Shown here: piece after piece, positions 1 through 4,910 of the stretch
Layout: every line of letters begins with the position of its first letter
Position numbering within the stretch: position 1 is the stretch's first letter
Assembly: GCA_002321395.1 (NCBI GenBank)
Contig: DCMK01000083.1
Location: 1-6,197, forward strand
Length of the DNA: 6,197 nucleotides
Direction: 5' to 3'
Source of the DNA: Caryophanales bacterium UBA1624
GTDB lineage: Bacteria > Bacillota_I > Bacilli_A > RFN20 > CAG-826
Program-made: the position numbers and the translations under genes
The notes under the pieces: model-generated
Told to the model about the DNA's origin: nothing
What the model saw: the letters and a program-made list of their open reading frames with translations, nothing else
The model's database searches: none

Positions 1-506
1 GCTCCGACCGCGTTTGCGACCTCCCCCGCCGACTTCATCCCTTTGACGGAACGGCGCTGGGCGATCTGGGTGATTTTATCGTTGGATTGCTCGATGAACT
101 CGCCGATGGCGGGGACTCCTTTGGCGTATTCCTCCTGGATGTCCTTCATCGCGAGGAGATAATCGCGGAGGACGGCCTGCTCATGGACCATGTCGATGTA
201 GTCATCGACGTTCTCCGGGGTGATGACGGTGTTGAGGAGCTCAAGGAGGTATTCGTTGGAGACCTCTTTGTCGAACTTCAAGGAGATGAGCTCGTCCAAA
301 ACCGTGTTGGTGTCGATCGGACGCCCGGATGTGTTGAGCTCGATCATCGCGTGGAAGATGAGGCGGTTCCTGGGGTCGATGTTGGAGAAGTCCTCCTCCT
401 CAAGCGCGCCCAAAGCGACCGCGGCGGCCTCCTTGGAGAGCATCATGGATCCCAAGACGGTGCGCTCGGCTTCGACGTTGGCGGGGAGCTGGAAAACGCT
501 TGCCAT
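1..506 (-). CDS. dnaB: Replicative DNA helicase DnaB, N-terminal part (runs off the window)
   Basis: DnaB is the hexameric ATP-driven helicase that unwinds DNA ahead of the replication fork (called DnaC in Bacillus subtilis). Only about 168 residues are present, and the frame is still open at base 1. They cover the N-terminal helical domain that forms the trimeric collar and binds primase, plus the start of the linker. Family landmarks seen are LPANVEAERTVLGSMM near the N-terminus, EEDFSNIDPRNRLIFHAMIE (usual form: EDFY...HR.IF.AM.EL), and GRPIDTNTVLDEL. The Walker motifs of the RecA-like domain lie outside the window. The ATG at 506 overlaps the rplI stop by one base (TGATG), with a weak purine stretch (GAGGCGAAG) just before it, so translation is probably coupled to rplI. 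Identification rests on these motifs and on the gdpP-rplI-dnaB order. Confidence 0.95.
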   Translation of the reverse strand, partial: MASVFQLPANVEAERTVLGSMMLSKEAAAVALGALEEEDFSNIDPRNRLIFHAMIELNTSGRPIDTNTVLDELISLKFDKEVSNEYLLELLNTVITPENVDDYIDMVHEQAVLRDYLLAMKDIQEEYAKGVPAIGEFIEQSNDKITQIAQRRSVKGMKSAGEVANAVG

Positions 507-967
507 CACTTCGCCTCGGAAATGTGGACGTTGACGACTCCGTAGACTTCGCCTTCCTCCCCTTTGTAGAGCTCGATCTTCAAACGGGTGTAGCCCAAGG
601 CGTTGGCGGGGTATTTGTCGACGAATTTCCTTTTGTCGAGCTTAATGCCCCACTGCTTCTCCATGCCCTCGACGATTTCCTTGGGGGAGATGGTGCCGAA
701 CATCCTGCCGTCGCTGCCGACTTTGGCTTTGAATTCGACGTTGATGTTCTCCAACCTCCGAGAAAGCTCCTCGGCTTCCTTTTTGAGCTCCTTTTGGCGT
801 TGGGACTCCAAAGCATTGGCCTTGGCGAGCTCCTTCTGGCTGGAAGAGGTCGAAGGGACCGCTAACTTGCGGGGGATCAGATAGTTGGATCCATACCCAT
901 CGGAGACCTCGATGGTCTCCCCTTTGCGCCCGAGCTTGCGGACGTCCGACAATAAGATGACTTTCAT
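506..967 (-). CDS. rplI: 50S ribosomal protein bL9
   Basis: bL9 binds 23S rRNA at the base of the L1 stalk and helps keep the reading frame. The 153-residue length is normal. Residues 1-40 form the N-terminal RNA-binding domain, beginning MKVILLSDVRKLGRKGETIE and followed by GYGSNYLIPRKLAV, the L9 signature region. Residues about 42-75 are a charged, Ala/Lys/Glu-rich stretch matching the long connecting helix. Residues about 78-150 are the C-terminal domain, with GSDGRMFGTISPKEI. The ATG overlaps the gdpP stop by 4 bases (ATGA), with AAAGGAG 7 bases upstream lying inside the last gdpP codons. The gene is therefore translated from the gdpP message. Its own stop overlaps the dnaB start. Nothing unusual was seen in it. 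Confidence 0.97.
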   Translation of the reverse strand: MKVILLSDVRKLGRKGETIEVSDGYGSNYLIPRKLAVPSTSSSQKELAKANALESQRQKELKKEAEELSRRLENINVEFKAKVGSDGRMFGTISPKEIVEGMEKQWGIKLDKRKFVDKYPANALGYTRLKIELYKGEEGEVYGVVNVHISEAK

Positions 968-3027
968 TCCTTTTCTCCTTTCAAATCCGATTTGGCTTCG
1001 TTGAGGTACGTGTCAAGGGTGTCGAGCAATTTGCCTTCCACCACCGAGACGGAAGCGTCGCGGAAGCTGGCCGCGGCGGCGCCGAAGTGGCCTCCTCCGC
1101 CTAGCTTTTCGCAAAGCAGCTGCACGTTGATGCTGCCATCGCTGCGGGCCGAGATGCGCGTTTCGTTCGCCCCCGTCCTGCCGATGACGAAGCACGCCGA
1201 TATCCCTTTCAGCTGCATCAATTGGTTCGCCACCTTGCTCAGCGAGGCCTGCTCGACGATGTCTTTGTCGTCGGAAACGCAATAGACAACCCCCGTATAC
1301 GGGGTGCGGAGGGTGGAGACGATGTTGGTGACGAGGGCGTATTCTTCGTATTCATCCTTGAGGAAATCATCGGCCTTTTGATTGTCGGCCCCGAATTCCT
1401 TGAGGATCTCGGCGGCTTCGAAGGAGCGGATCCCCGTGGACTTGGATTTGAAGAAATTCGTGTCTAAGAACATGCCCGAGAGCATCAAGGTCGCATAGGT
1501 GGGCGAGAGTTCGATGCGCGGGTTGGCGGTCGCGTAATGGATGAACTCCGCCATGATCTCCGAGGTCGAGGAAGCGGAAGGATCGACGTAGTTGAGGACG
1601 GGGGACTCCACGAACTGCTCCCCGCGCCTATGGTGGTCGATGACGATGGTCTTGGCCGACCTTTCCAACGCCTTTTGCCCCATCACGCGGGAGGGGACGG
1701 AGACGTCGACGACCACGAATAGGGTTGAGGGCCTCATCAGGTCCACCGCTTCCTTCGGGGTGACGGCCATGTCCTCAAGCTCGGCCTTACTGAAGCTGCC
1801 CGTGAAGGCGTAACGGGTTTTCTTCTCCGTCAATTTCGGATCGAAGACGATTTTGCAGGGGACTTTGCAGTAATCGCAGATGGCCTTGACGCCGAGGCAT
1901 CCGCCCAAAGCGTCCATGTCCATGTCAAGATGGCCCGAGACGATGACCCCGCTGGAGGAACGGACGATGCCGATGATGGAATCGGCCACCGAACGGAACT
2001 GGACGCGGCCCATGTTCTCGATCGCGGCCGTCTTGCCGCCGTAGAAGCAAAGATCCTCGCCGTATTTGGAGACGACCGCCTGATCGCCGCCGCGGCTCAT
2101 GGCGATGTCGATCGCGTTGGAAGCCATGTCGGAGAGCTTGCTGACATCCGGGAAGCCGTGGGCTAAGCCGATGGACAGGGTCGGGATGACATTCTCCCCT
2201 TTCCCGATCGCCCGGGTCTTCTCCAAAATCGAGAACCCATCCGCCTCCATTTTCTCCAAGGAGGCGTAGTTGGCGACCAAGAAGTAGGAATCGGAGCGGA
2301 AGCGGCGAAGCAAGACGCCGAATTGCTTCGCGTAGTCGAAGATCAAGCCGCGGACTTTGGTGATAACGTCGTTGTTATCGTCCTCCGCGTTGCCGGCGAT
2401 GTCGGAATAGTTGTCCATCATCAGGATGCCGATGACCGGGGCCTGCTCTTTGGAATAGTTGAACAAAGACTCATAATCGGTGCAGTCGCGGAAGATGAAC
2501 AGATGGGCGTCGGAAAGGTATTTGACGCTGTAGGCACGGGCGTTTGCCTCGATTTTGATTTGGGAGGACGAAGGGGCGCTCTTCAGGTCCTTCAGATCCG
2601 GCTGCCACTCCAGGATGTTCATGTCCAAAAGGTCCAAACCGCGCTCTTTGAAGATCGCGTTGGTCCACATCACCACGTCGTTGTCATCGGTGACGACTAG
2701 GCCGATCTGGCCGAACTTATAGGCTTCTTGGATGTCCCCGCCGATGACGGAGGCGGCCTCAACGTCGTTCTTCTGGCGGATGCGCCCGACCGAAAGCTGG
2801 CTGACCCAAAGGATCAAAAGGTTCGCCACAATCACGGCGGAGAAGGCGATGAACCAATATTCGACCTTCATCGCGTCATGGAAGCCTTTCGGCCAATCGA
2901 AGTAGTAAAGCAAAATGGATCCGCCCAAAAGCAGGATCTCGATAAAGAGGGCAGCGAAAGTGGCGACCCTGCCACGGTGGAGTGCGGCGGTTATGGATTG
3001 GTTTTTCTTCTGATTTTGATTCGCCAT
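964..3027 (-). CDS. gdpP: Cyclic-di-AMP phosphodiesterase GdpP (YybT family)
   Basis: GdpP hydrolyses the second messenger c-di-AMP to pApA at the membrane and so affects cell-wall, potassium and osmotic homeostasis. The 687-residue protein has the full family layout. Two membrane spans lie at about 22-43 and 55-77, and a PAS-like domain at about 100-185 (FGQIGLVVTDDNDVVMWTN). A degenerate GGDEF domain follows at about 195-322, with RSDSYF in place of GGDEF but the typical SRGGDQAVV end. The DHH domain spans about 345-525, with H366, D370 and D372, D441, DHH at 464-466 and D522 as likely metal ligands. The DHHA1 domain has GRTGANETRISARS and GGGGH (643-647). Motif I reads GHLDMDMDALGG; the metal-binding spacing is kept, but the usual Lys/Arg-Asn-Pro-like residues are replaced by Leu-Asp-Met. 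The ATG at 3027 lacks a normally spaced ribosome binding site (GAGGGG is 13 bases away) and sits 6 bases after a TATAAT. It is the first gene of the rplI-dnaB operon. Confidence 0.96.
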   Translation of the reverse strand: MANQNQKKNQSITAALHRGRVATFAALFIEILLLGGSILLYYFDWPKGFHDAMKVEYWFIAFSAVIVANLLILWVSQLSVGRIRQKNDVEAASVIGGDIQEAYKFGQIGLVVTDDNDVVMWTNAIFKERGLDLLDMNILEWQPDLKDLKSAPSSSQIKIEANARAYSVKYLSDAHLFIFRDCTDYESLFNYSKEQAPVIGILMMDNYSDIAGNAEDDNNDVITKVRGLIFDYAKQFGVLLRRFRSDSYFLVANYASLEKMEADGFSILEKTRAIGKGENVIPTLSIGLAHGFPDVSKLSDMASNAIDIAMSRGGDQAVVSKYGEDLCFYGGKTAAIENMGRVQFRSVADSIIGIVRSSSGVIVSGHLDMDMDALGGCLGVKAICDYCKVPCKIVFDPKLTEKKTRYAFTGSFSKAELEDMAVTPKEAVDLMRPSTLFVVVDVSVPSRVMGQKALERSAKTIVIDHHRRGEQFVESPVLNYVDPSASSTSEIMAEFIHYATANPRIELSPTYATLMLSGMFLDTNFFKSKSTGIRSFEAAEILKEFGADNQKADDFLKDEYEEYALVTNIVSTLRTPYTGVVYCVSDDKDIVEQASLSKVANQLMQLKGISACFVIGRTGANETRISARSDGSINVQLLCEKLGGGGHFGAAAASFRDASVSVVEGKLLDTLDTYLNEAKSDLKGEKE

Positions 3028-3033
3028 GGGAGC

Positions 3034-3039
3034 ATTATA
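3034..3039 (-). promoter_or_regulatory. -10 element of a likely leaderless gdpP promoter
   Basis: A perfect TATAAT on the minus strand ends 6 bases (GCTCCC) before the gdpP ATG. With standard spacing the transcript would start at the A of the ATG itself. No TTGACA-like -35 box is seen at 16-18 bases upstream (AGAAGG at 17), and there is no TG extension. The element matches the one before the small membrane gene at 3203-3208 in position and in the following bases. The hexamer is directly visible; leaderless initiation is inferred. Confidence 0.55.
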
Positions 3040-3045
3040 GCCCCT

Positions 3046-3074
3046 CGCCTTCTTTCCCTTCTAGGGAAAGGGCG
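3046..3074. repeat. Imperfect inverted repeat (11-bp stem) between the small membrane gene and gdpP
   Basis: On the plus strand CGCC (3046-3049) pairs with GGCG (3071-3074), and CTTTCCC (3052-3058) pairs with GGGAAAG (3064-3070). A two-base TT bulge and a TTCTA loop complete the structure. No T-run follows on either strand, so it does not look like a standard intrinsic terminator. It lies directly upstream of the gdpP -10 element, where a -35 region or a regulator site would be, and just after the stop of the small membrane gene. It could be an RNA 3'-end stabiliser or a protein binding site; the sequence does not decide. Confidence 0.5.
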
Positions 3075-3085
3075 AAAATCGTCCC

Positions 3086-3196
3086 TCATTCGTCGTCGTG
3101 CTTGTTCTTGAGGGAAAGCAAATAGAACACGACCGCGATGGTCAAAGCGACCACGAGGATGAAGACGATGGTTGCGATCAGGGTCGAGGATTCCAT
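3086..3196 (-). CDS. Small single-pass membrane protein, 36 residues, function unknown
   Basis: The reading frame starts at ATG 3196 and ends at TGA 3086. It encodes a short polar N-terminus (MESST), one uninterrupted hydrophobic segment at residues 6-29 (LIATIVFILVVALTIAVVFY, then LLSL), and a charged tail KNKHDDE. The lysines right after the span suggest the C-terminus faces the cytoplasm. Codons are G/C-ending as in its neighbours, and the frame fills the gap before gdpP cleanly. It does not match a family I can name. It is on the same strand as gdpP, 58 bases upstream, so it may be co-transcribed with the gdpP operon or affect it. There is no well-spaced ribosome binding site (AAGG is 12 bases away), but a TAAAAT ends 6 bases before the ATG, as in gdpP. 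A chance hydrophobic frame cannot be excluded. Confidence 0.6.
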   Translation of the reverse strand: MESSTLIATIVFILVVALTIAVVFYLLSLKNKHDDE

Positions 3197-3516
3197 GGGA
3201 AGATTTTACCTTGGGTAGGCTCCTCTTTCCATGGAAAACAAGAGCGCACCGCCCCCGTTCCCGCATTCCTTCGCTCCGATTTCAGGGGCGCCATCCTGGC
3301 TTTGCCGATGCCCCCATCGGCTCGAGGTTGGAGAGAAATCGTTCGAAAAAGAGGGCGTAGCCGCTTTCCCTTTTTCGTCGTGATGCTTGGCCGTCAAAGA
3401 ATTTTCGATGGTCTTGGCCTTCATTGGAAACCAGTTCATACGCCTTCCCCCGGAAGCGAACCGGCACTTCTTCTAAAGGATGTCAGCGGAGCATTCTTCG
3501 CTGGGGATCAGTCTAG
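3197..3516. other. Intergenic stretch of about 320 bases with inverted repeats, no convincing gene
   Basis: This lies between the esterase terminator and the small membrane gene. It holds a perfect 7-bp hairpin GCCGATG-CCCC-CATCGGC at 3304-3321. A competing pairing joins GGGGC (3285-3289) to GCCCC (3310-3314) around GGC-TTT-GCC. An inverted repeat CAGCG...CGCTG sits at 3484-3503, right after the terminator. Two overlapping minus-strand frames are open. One is 61 codons from GTG 3467 to 3282, with protein-like composition but a poor ribosome binding site. The other is 77 codons from ATG 3439 to 3206, behind GGGGGAAGG but with low-complexity content. Neither shows a recognisable motif and at most one can be real. 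The stretch could be a 5' leader, a small RNA or a decayed gene. Confidence 0.4.
3203..3208 (-). promoter_or_regulatory. -10-like element before the small membrane gene
   Basis: TAAAAT (5 of 6 matches to TATAAT) on the minus strand ends 6 bases (CTTCCC) before the ATG at 3196. This predicts transcription starting at the start codon. No -35 box was found at normal spacing. Its weight comes mostly from matching the arrangement at gdpP: TAnAAT, six bases ending in CCC, then ATGG. Confidence 0.4.
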
Positions 3517-3536
3517 AAAAAGAGGCAAGCCCCTTT
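3517..3536 (-). terminator. Intrinsic terminator of the esterase gene
   Basis: On the minus strand AAAGGGG (3536-3530) pairs with CCTCTTT (3525-3519, one G-T pair) around a CTTG loop, ending in a run of five T (3521-3517). The left arm begins inside the TAA stop codon of the esterase, so transcription should end immediately after the gene. This separates it from the gdpP block. Confidence 0.8.
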
Positions 3537-4365
3537 AAAACGCCTCTTCGCTCAGCATGCGGAAAAAGGAAGCGCACTCATCGCTCCAATAACGAGCCCT
3601 TCCAGTCGGGTCCTCATAATCCGAAGAAGGGCACGTTTCCTTATCTCCGGTGGAAAGGCCATGGGCGCCATGGGGAAAGACATGGAGTTCGCAGGGGATC
3701 CCGTTTCGATACAAAGCCAAGGCATAGCGGACCGCGTTGGAAGAGGGAACGTAGTTATCGTCCCCGGTGGCGAAGACATAGGCCGGGGGATTGTCTTTCC
3801 CGACGTGCTTTTCGAGGGACAATTTATGAGAAAGGGATGAAACCTCTTCCTCCGAATATCCCTTCAAAAGATTCGCAAACGTGCCCGGCTCCCCCTCTTC
3901 CGAGGAGATGACAGGGTATCCAAGGCCCAGTCCTTTGATCCGGGGATCGATCCCAAACTCTTTTTCCAGTTCTTCCCTTTCCATTGCGACATCGCCCGCC
4001 AAATGGCCGCCGGCGGAAAAGCCGACGACGAAGATTTCATTGGGATTGAGATGATATTCCCCGGCGTGTTTTTTCAGATAATCGACCGCGCAGCCAAGCT
4101 CATTTCTCTGCTCGGGGTAAGCAACCCCATCTTTGGCCGTCAAATAAGTGAAAACGAAGGTTTGGAAGCCCTTGGCCAAAAAATGTGCGGCCACGACAGC
4201 CCCTTCCCGGGGGGAGACTGTGCCATATCCCCCACCGGGGACGACGATGACCGCCGGACGCCGCCAAGAAGGGTTCGGGCGATCGAAGACCTGGTCCAGG
4301 ACCAACGGGGACAAAGCCCCGCCTTTCAGAAAACGGTACGTTTCATTGAGCTGAATGCTTTCCAT
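3535..4365 (-). CDS. Alpha/beta-hydrolase, acetyl-esterase/lipase type
   Basis: This is a 276-residue cytoplasmic serine hydrolase with no signal peptide. It belongs to the acetyl esterase/lipase (Aes/BD-FAE-like) group of the alpha/beta-hydrolase fold. VIVVPGGGYGTVSPREG (about 39-55) is the oxyanion-hole region. VGFSAGGHLAG (114-124) carries the nucleophile S117. ATGDDNYVPSSNA (199-211) gives the likely acid D203, and FPHGAHGLS (230-238) the likely base H235, so the triad is complete. Family members often remove acetyl groups from plant sugars or xylan fragments, but the substrate cannot be read here. The ATG at 4365 is well supported by AAGAGGAGG five bases upstream. The gene stands alone: its own leader lies to the right and a terminator overlaps its stop. 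It is less G/C-rich than gdpP but not as AT-rich as the restriction-type genes to its right. Confidence 0.9.
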   Translation of the reverse strand: MESIQLNETYRFLKGGALSPLVLDQVFDRPNPSWRRPAVIVVPGGGYGTVSPREGAVVAAHFLAKGFQTFVFTYLTAKDGVAYPEQRNELGCAVDYLKKHAGEYHLNPNEIFVVGFSAGGHLAGDVAMEREELEKEFGIDPRIKGLGLGYPVISSEEGEPGTFANLLKGYSEEEVSSLSHKLSLEKHVGKDNPPAYVFATGDDNYVPSSNAVRYALALYRNGIPCELHVFPHGAHGLSTGDKETCPSSDYEDPTGRARYWSDECASFFRMLSEEAF

Positions 4366-4737
4366 TCTTTCCTCCTCTTAAAGGAGACGTTCCCTTCCGA
4401 TAGAAATTCGGGAAATCATCCTTATTGATATCCTTATCATAAATGGATAAGCAGTAAATCTGCACTGGAAACCTTGAAGTAGACACTCCATTCAAATCCT
4501 TAGACAACTCAATCTGAAATTTACACACGGAGGTCGCAAAAGGAGACATGACGAAAGAGAGATTTGACATGGGGCAAGCTGCCCAGGTCCGATTCTGCAC
4601 GCCGACGCCAAGAGCCTACAGGGAGACGGCTTCCCACAGGGGATCCGCCCCCAAAAAAGCCGAGCAAAGCCAAATGCGAGAAAAAGCAAAAAAGAACGAT
4701 GAAAGTGCCTATAAAACGTTGACTGCTGCATTACTGA
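4366..4737. other. Esterase leader and unassigned sequence
   Basis: No supportable gene was found here. The part near the esterase (4366-4540) is AT-rich and carries the ribosome binding site (4371-4379) and inverted repeats at 4433-4451 and 4451-4463. The part at 4560-4660 is more GC-rich and has short hairpins: GGGCA-AGC-TGCCC (4572-4584), GGGA...TCCC (4621-4635) and GGGG-ATCCG-CCCC (4639-4651). None is followed by a T-run on the minus strand. Two minus-strand frames cross the region (4343-4600 and the tail of 4492-4833). Their translations are rich in Cys, Ser, Leu and Arg, with no motif, so they are taken as chance. Base composition changes within the stretch, as expected at a rearranged junction between the esterase and the restriction-type remnant. 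Confidence 0.5.
4433..4451. promoter_or_regulatory. Operator-like inverted repeat in the esterase leader
   Basis: CTTATC (4433-4438) and GATAAG (4446-4451) form a perfect 6-bp inverted repeat around ATAAATG. On the minus strand a TATGAT (4442-4437, 5 of 6 to the -10 consensus) lies within it, about 70 bases before the esterase ATG. A regulator bound here would cover the -10. No good -35 box is present (GTGCAG at 17 bases), so the promoter call is weak. A second small repeat, GCAG-TAAAT-CTGC, abuts it at 4451-4463. Confidence 0.3.
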
Positions 4738-4895
4738 ATTAATCTTTAACAAACAATTTTCCAAAAGCTCCACATTGATGAAATCGCCAAGTTTTCTTGT
4801 AGAAAGCCATCCAAAAGAATCCGGTTCAACCAATTCATGCCCTGCTTTTGAAGCAAAGCGATTATGCTTTCTTCTACTATACTTTCATAAACCAT
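4738..4895 (-). pseudogene. hsdR: Frameshifted N-terminal remnant, probably type I restriction subunit HsdR
   Basis: A textbook ribosome binding site (AAGGAGGGG, 4909-4901, 5 bases away) precedes the ATG at 4895, so a real gene began here. The first frame reads MVYESIVEESIIALLQKQG and then turns to nonsense, stopping at 4746 (49 residues). Moving by one base at a three-G run (plus-strand CCC 4840-4842) restores HELVEPDSFGWLSTRKLGDF and then INVELLENCLLKIN. Joined, these fit the typical HsdR N-terminus: a short helix, then a 'GYe-' strand, then 'R.ldd.i..ELL...L.kIN'. Similarity fades near 4738, so the nuclease and helicase parts are absent and the gene cannot make a working subunit. It starts 15 bases after the stop of the AlbA_2-type gene, a neighbour commonly found in hsd loci. 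The family call rests on a short stretch; another large enzyme with a similar N-terminus is possible. Sequencing error could explain the one-base shift but not the missing remainder. Confidence 0.5.
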
Positions 4896-4900
4896 GCTTG

Positions 4901-4909
4901 CCCCTCCTT
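4901..4909 (-). promoter_or_regulatory. Strong ribosome binding site of the broken hsdR-like gene
   Basis: AAGGAGGGG lies on the minus strand, 5 bases before ATG 4895 and right after the stop of the upstream gene (4911). It is the main evidence that a genuine start codon existed here and that the gene was translated as the next member of the same operon. Confidence 0.7.
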
Positions 4910-4910
4910 T

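Noticed and set aside
87..2700. Several plus-strand frames of 60-150 codons antisense to dnaB, rplI and gdpP
   Set aside because: They are shadows of strongly supported minus-strand genes and show Asp/Val/Gly-rich mirror composition typical of antisense frames in GC-rich DNA.
3285..3321. Cyclic-di-GMP (GEMM-type) riboswitch, suggested by GCAAAGCCAGG on the minus strand
   Set aside because: Only this short stretch resembles the consensus. The upstream GGCAAACC-type arm and the downstream closing GGTTGCC-type element are missing.
3098..3538. A 146-codon plus-strand frame
   Set aside because: It runs antisense through the small membrane gene, the hairpins and the esterase terminator. Its translation has no motif, and it is explained by GC-rich sequence lacking stops.
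4343..4600. An 85-codon minus-strand frame running into the esterase start
   Set aside because: It begins at a GTG without a ribosome binding site, shows no motif, and its 3' part contains the esterase ribosome binding site in a non-coding context.
4572..4651. Short GC-rich hairpins as a terminator for the restriction-type operon
   Set aside because: On the minus strand the T-runs lie before rather than after the hairpins, so they do not form an intrinsic terminator for the only transcribed direction supported here.
4492..4833. A 113-codon minus-strand frame as an intact gene
   Set aside because: Its first 35 or so residues continue the frameshifted hsdR-like peptide. The rest is a Cys/Leu/Arg/Pro-rich translation without motifs. 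Its apparent start has no ribosome binding site, while a strong one exists upstream in the other frame.
4840..4842. Programmed ribosomal frameshift at the G run of the hsdR-like gene
   Set aside because: The run is only three G, no slippery heptamer or clear stimulatory structure is seen, and the corrected frame also loses similarity soon after. Decay is the simpler explanation.
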